NCBI GenBank assembly: GCA_012064415.1
Contig: SSNU01000253.1
Location: forward strand, 1 to 61,606
Origin: Gyrodactylus bullatarudis
Lineage: Eukaryota; Platyhelminthes; Monogenea; Gyrodactylidea; Gyrodactylidae
Length of the DNA stretch: 61,606 nt
Direction of reading: 5' to 3'
Part shown: positions 58,022 through 61,606 of the stretch, in pieces
Numbering within the stretch: the stretch's first letter is position 1
How the letters are laid out: every line of letters starts with the position of its first letter
Program-made: the position numbers and the translations under genes
Notes under the pieces: generated by a model
Told to the model about the DNA's origin: nothing
Databases searched by the model: none
What the model saw: the letters and a program-made list of their open reading frames with translations, nothing else

Positions 58022-58309
58022 TTAAATTTTAAAACACCTAACGGTCATTGAGATGCTGATTAAGGAGATGAATGAAGTTACGAGATTACCGCTTCGCAGA
58101 CTTCTGGTTCCCATAATCAAGGCTAAGATTCCACTGGTTATCATCAATGGGAGTGGATTTTGATACCTTTTCAGGACAAAGGAACTCATCAAACCGGCCA
58201 GAGCAAAAATGATTCCAAATACCAACGAAGGAATACTCCCCTTGAGCTGGTAGCTATAAACTCCACTACCTAGAATGAATAAAGAGTAGAGTGATCCTAA
58301 AAGATCCAT
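58022..58309 (-). CDS. TMEM14: TMEM14 family small membrane protein (downstream copy)
   Basis: 95 residues, intronless, ATG at 58309. Four hydrophobic segments with Gly-rich helices (LVFGIIFALAGLMSSF, ITSGILALIMGTRS) are typical of the TMEM14/UPF0136 family. The vertebrate members sit in mitochondrial or ER membranes; TMEM14C has a role in porphyrin transport. The motif TSGxLxLxMGxRS is shared with the neighbour. The start lies 52 bp after the stop of the upstream copy, so the two may be co-transcribed. Which TMEM14 it corresponds to is not resolved. Confidence 0.85.
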   Translation of the reverse strand: MDLLGSLYSLFILGSGVYSYQLKGSIPSLVFGIIFALAGLMSSFVLKRYQNPLPLMITSGILALIMGTRSLRSGNLVTSFISLISISMTVRCFKI

Positions 58310-58361
58310 TCAATCTTTAAACTCGATTAAAACAACTATTATTTTAATCAGAATGAGTATA

Positions 58362-58649
58362 TTAAAATAAAGTAAATCGCAGCACAACGACCAGGCTTGC
58401 AAAAGTTAACGCGGATGTCATTTTATTACGTGAGTAATAACTTCTATGACCCATTAGAAGACCTAGTGAGCCACTAGTAACTACTAGTAAAGTTGAATTG
58501 TTATATAAATGAACATGTCGCGAACCAATTAATCCAAGAGAACCGAAAGCAAGACTCGCACAAATAGAATGAATACTTTTCTTTTTGATGTAGGCATAAG
58601 TTCCTATTCCAATCACGAGAAGAGAATAAGAAGTTCCAAGCGGGTCCAT
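58362..58649 (-). CDS. TMEM14: TMEM14 family small membrane protein (upstream copy)
   Basis: 95 residues, intronless, ATG at 58649. Starts DPLGTSYSLLVIGIGTYAY and has the family motif TSGSLGLLMGHRSYYS. It is the same length as the downstream copy but clearly diverged, so the duplication is not recent. It is divergent from PCMT, with 137 bp between starts. Confidence 0.85.
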   Translation of the reverse strand: MDPLGTSYSLLVIGIGTYAYIKKKSIHSICASLAFGSLGLIGSRHVHLYNNSTLLVVTSGSLGLLMGHRSYYSRNKMTSALTFASLVVVLRFTLF

Positions 58650-58786
58650 TTTTGATGGCTATTAGTTGTTATCAACTAAACTATTAGTTTTTAACGCTTA
58701 AATTATTTTGTTGCAAAAATTAAAAGAAAACTTAATATTTGTTGTAATGCTTAAACTATTTAACAATTTTGAAAAGTTCCCAAAAA
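58650..58786. promoter_or_regulatory. Shared divergent promoter region (TMEM14 / PCMT)
   Basis: 137 bp between opposing start codons. No motif stands out in the AT-rich sequence. Confidence 0.5.
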
Positions 58787-59505
58787 ATGGCTTGGTCCTC
58801 TCACGGATCTAATAATGAAGAAATGGTACATAATCTCAAAAGTAAGATTATTCAATTCAATTATGTAAAGATAACGAAATAATAAAGCTAGACAAGACTT
58901 TCCAAGCAATGCTCAATGTCGATAGAAAACTTTTTGCTCCAAGATGTCATTATATTGATTCACCTCAGAGTATTAATTTCAATGCTACAATAAGTGCACC
59001 TCATATGCATGCATTTGCTTTGGATCTTTTAGTGCCTTACTTGCAAATTGGCTCAAGAGTTTTAGATGTTGGTTGTGGAAGCGGCTATCTCTTAGCTTGT
59101 CTAGCGATGATTGTATTAGAGACAGGTTCTGTTGTTGGCATTGAACATATTAAGGAACTAGCTAAGTTATCAGAAAATAATGTAAAAGCTTGGCTAGAGT
59201 CATCAGAGAATTATAAAAAATTTTCTGGCACCATTAAAATAATTGAAGGTGATGGTCGTCAAGGTTATCCAGAATTAGCTCCTTTCGATGCAATTCATGT
59301 TGGAGCTGCTGCAGACCCTATTCCTCAAGCGTTAATTGATCAATTAAGTCCCAATGGAGTCTTAATTTCCCCTGAAGGTCCAAGGGATGGGGTTCAACAA
59401 TTAATTCAAATAACTAAAAAACCTAATGGAGAAATAGTAAGAAAATCCCTTATGGGTGTTAGATATGTACCATTAACAGATAAAGATAAACAAATAGATT
59501 TTTAA
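58787..59505 (+). CDS. PCMT1: Protein-L-isoaspartate O-methyltransferase
   Basis: Repairs isomerised aspartate/asparagine residues using S-adenosylmethionine, in the cytosol. Two exons (58787-58841 and 58871-59505) are separated by a 29-nt intron. The protein has 229 residues, as in other animals (227). The start MAWSSHGSNNEEMVHNLK matches the family N-terminus, which fixes the ATG. The substrate-binding DSPQSINFNATISAPHMHA is intact. SAM-binding motif I is LDVGCGSGYL, followed by IEHIKEL, GDGRQGY and AIHVGAAADPIPQALIDQL. The C-terminus is LMGVRYVPLTDKDKQ. It is convergent with tektin, with 46 bp between stop codons. All key residues are present. Confidence 0.97.
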
Positions 59506-59551
59506 TTTCAGTGTATTCATCTTATTTCGCCTGAATGTCACGATTTTCTTG

Positions 59552-60332
59552 TCAGAGTATATCTGGATCTGAGTTTTCGTATGTACTTAACGGTCCATTT
59601 GGCCATTTTGAACGGAGGACCAGACATATGTTCTTATCATAGTGTAGTGTATTGTTTTTATTTGCTAAATCCAATTCTTTCTCGTGTTTCATTTTTTCCA
59701 AAGAACAAATTGTATCATTAATCGCCTTGTGTCGCTTATTTAAGTCATTTATTTTACACATAATCTTTCTAATTTCCTCTTTTAGCCTTGAAAGAAATTT
59801 ATTATGAATTGTAAATTTCCTAAATGTGGAATCTGCGTAGACTTACACAAGATTTGCATTATCATCACAATTTTCATAGTCGACTCTTAGACCACGAGTT
59901 TTGAGACGATTCTGAGCCAGGAGAAGATACCTGTTTTGTTCACTAATTTCTCGATTGAGTTTGTCATTTTCAAATTTCAGAGATGCGATCCCTTCATTGA
60001 TCTGAGGAAAGAAAACTTATAGATGAAAAATTGAAAATTAATTTTTCAAGTAGTTGATTTGACCAGAGTCTTGTCAAGATTATTATAAAAAGTTATTTGG
60101 AAAACCTACTTTATTTAAAACGATTGTCAATTTTTCATGGGCCTTGGAGACTTGAAGAATTCTCTCTAGAAGATTTTTATTAACCAAATGCCAAACATCT
60201 GTTGACTGCTGAATGCTCCTATTGATAAAGTCATCTACTTTGTTCAACAAGTTTCCTGACTTTTCAATATTTTTTAAAGCGTTGTCTCTGAGATCTTGTA
60301 CAGTTCTGAGCCATGTTTCTGGTATGGAACCA
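59552..60332 (-). CDS. TEKT: Tektin, C-terminal half (5' exons not in place)
   Basis: Coiled-coil protein of ciliary and flagellar doublet microtubules. Exons (minus): 60110-60332, 59847-60001, 59552-59786, with consistent phases and introns of 108 and 60 nt. They encode about 204 residues; tektins have about 400-450. The nonapeptide-type motif region reads RLKTRGLRVDYENCDDNANL. The end has LDLANKNNTLHYDKNICL, a classic tektin C-terminal pattern. The first visible exon has a good acceptor (AATAG before 60332), so earlier exons should lie to the right. There a retrotransposon in opposite orientation begins at once. Either it sits in an intron or the gene is broken. The closest type (tektin-2/4/5) is not settled. 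Confidence 0.82.
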
Positions 60333-60344
60333 CTATTTATTAGA

Positions 60345-61606
60345 ATAAAAGACTCGTTTATCATTCACAATAGGTCAATTTATGAAGAAAACTATGCATT
60401 ACGTAAATACATTCAAGAACTTCATTCTGAAATTGACAATCTGCGCTCTCAAAATTCTCCTAATCAATCTGTCTTGAATCAACCAGCTCATATAATAAAT
60501 TCTAATCTAACACGAATTAGCCAAGCACCAAACACAGCCCCTCCAGGACAAAACAATACGATTCCAATCTCGAAAACAAACTTTAAACATCGAAACAATA
60601 ATACACCAAGATCAAACAAATTCACTCTCATCGTCCACTCTTCCAACCCTGCTGAAATCAGAATTCAAAACATATCTCAACACATCAAATCGCTTATTCC
60701 CAACTACACCTGTACCTCATCGTACCACCAATCAAATCCTGAACCCAAAAACCACTACTTCAAGATAATGGGGTCTCAAATCATCCCGACAGAACTCCTT
60801 ATGCAAATCAAAAACCATTTCAAAACCATAGATGTCACTATCTCACGTGCAAAACCAAGGTAAGAACTTGCCAAACTCTTAAACCGTAAGACTTCTCCTC
60901 AACCTGAGACCAGTGAGACTCAGGTAACGAGGACTTCAAACAATAATCTTCAAAGTAACACGGAAACGTCTCAACCCACACACTCTTCTTTGAATCACAA
61001 TGTTGTAACTCCCAATCCAAATTCAAACTCAAGCATTCACCAACCAAACCCTACTCAAACCAGACCCAACAGACGTAGTCTCTCATTCAAACGTCATCCC
61101 TTAAAATCGCCACCAAAATTTTTCGAGAAGAGCCTTAAAGTAATACTTTGGAATGCATGCTCTCTCCTAACTAGCTATTACTACTTAAAACAATTAGCTA
61201 TAACCCAGAAACCAGATATTATTCTTATAACAGAGTCATGGCTCAAACCACATCACCTCGACCCTGATATATCAATTCCGTCCTTCTCTTCAGTCCGTAA
61301 CGACAGAACCTCATCTAACGGCGGCGGAGTCATTGCCTATATACAGAATACAATTGACTACAAAATAATCTCCAAATCCAATAACATATCAGAAATCTTA
61401 GCACTCGATCTTCCAGACCTCTCAATTCGCATTATTCTACTCTATAATCCTCCACCGGTTTCTTTAACTTCAGAAATCCTTATTACCGAATTCATCAGAA
61501 ATCTCCCACGCAGTAATACCACGGGAACAATAATCACAGGGGACTTTAATCGACCAAATTATTCTCCGTATCTGCCTCTCCCCCCTTCTCTGCTAATCTC
61601 ATACTT
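60345..61606 (+). mobile_element. Non-LTR retrotransposon, ORF1-like region and endonuclease, cut by window edge
   Basis: One plus-strand frame is open from before 60345 to the window end except for a single TAA at 60861-60863. The first part is Asn/Gln/Pro-rich with HYFKIMGSQIIPTELLMQ, like an ORF1 RNA-binding end. After the TAA comes a Ser/Thr/Asn-rich linker, then an APE-type endonuclease from about 61117: LKVILWNACSLL, IILITESWL, NDRTSSNGGGVIAY, TGDFNRP. The catalytic Asn, Glu and Asp positions are intact, so the element is young. The RT lies beyond 61606. The 5' limit is not visible because the frame runs antisense into the tektin exon. Confidence 0.85.

Noticed and set aside
1..61606. 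CRISPR array, bacterial operons, rRNA or canonical tRNA genes
   Set aside because: None found. The repeats are inverted or dispersed rather than regularly spaced, and the gene structure is eukaryotic.

Overview
This is an AT-rich (roughly 30% GC by eye) nuclear segment of a ciliated animal. Spliceosomal introns, an m6A reader, a LAMMER kinase, an endosomal Na+/H+ exchanger and two motile-cilium genes (IQUB, tektin) place it in Metazoa. Introns fall into two classes. One class is about 26-34 nt long (for example 25953-25978, 10725-10751, 58842-58870). The other runs to 0.5-4 kb and is packed with inverted-repeat elements. From memory, introns this short are known from mesozoan-type animals such as dicyemids, so a reduced-genome lophotrochozoan is my guess. 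I cannot fix the species.

Layout: 1-1258 is a decayed non-LTR reverse transcriptase (- strand). It is followed by a possible hammerhead-ribozyme remnant and an orphan intronless gene (1385-2320, -). 3000-5400 holds a Ty3/gypsy relic and a Penelope-like retroelement piece with exact 183-bp inverted ends that carry hammerhead-like motifs. 6315-10818 (-) and 15814-23439 (-) are two paralogous acid-sphingomyelinase-like phosphodiesterases, each with a signal peptide, six-Cys module and C-terminal membrane anchor. Between them lies YIF1 (10998-15034, +). Then come IQUB (23582-25657, +), a very long RS-rich CLK/Doa LAMMER kinase in 15 exons (25909-35822, +), an NHE6/9-type exchanger in 9 exons (36262-51236, +) and a YTHDF m6A reader in 7 exons (51955-56971, +). 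The right end has two tandem TMEM14 genes (58022-58649, -), PCMT (58787-59505, +), a tektin (59552-60332, -, 5' part missing) and the 5' half of a non-LTR retrotransposon (about 60345 to the end, +).

The exon models were built by hand. For every multi-exon gene except tektin, all GT-AG junctions keep phase from ATG to stop; the tektin exons also keep phase but lack a start. Three divergent gene pairs share 137-179 bp of upstream DNA. The large introns hold several families of fold-back MITEs, TTAA-bounded piggyBac-like MITEs, a Tigger/pogo deletion derivative and a large palindrome, often nested. There is no operon-like pathway. The genes serve endosome/lysosome and Golgi trafficking (YIF1, NHE, phosphodiesterases), RNA processing (CLK, YTHDF), cilia (IQUB, tektin) and protein repair (PCMT).
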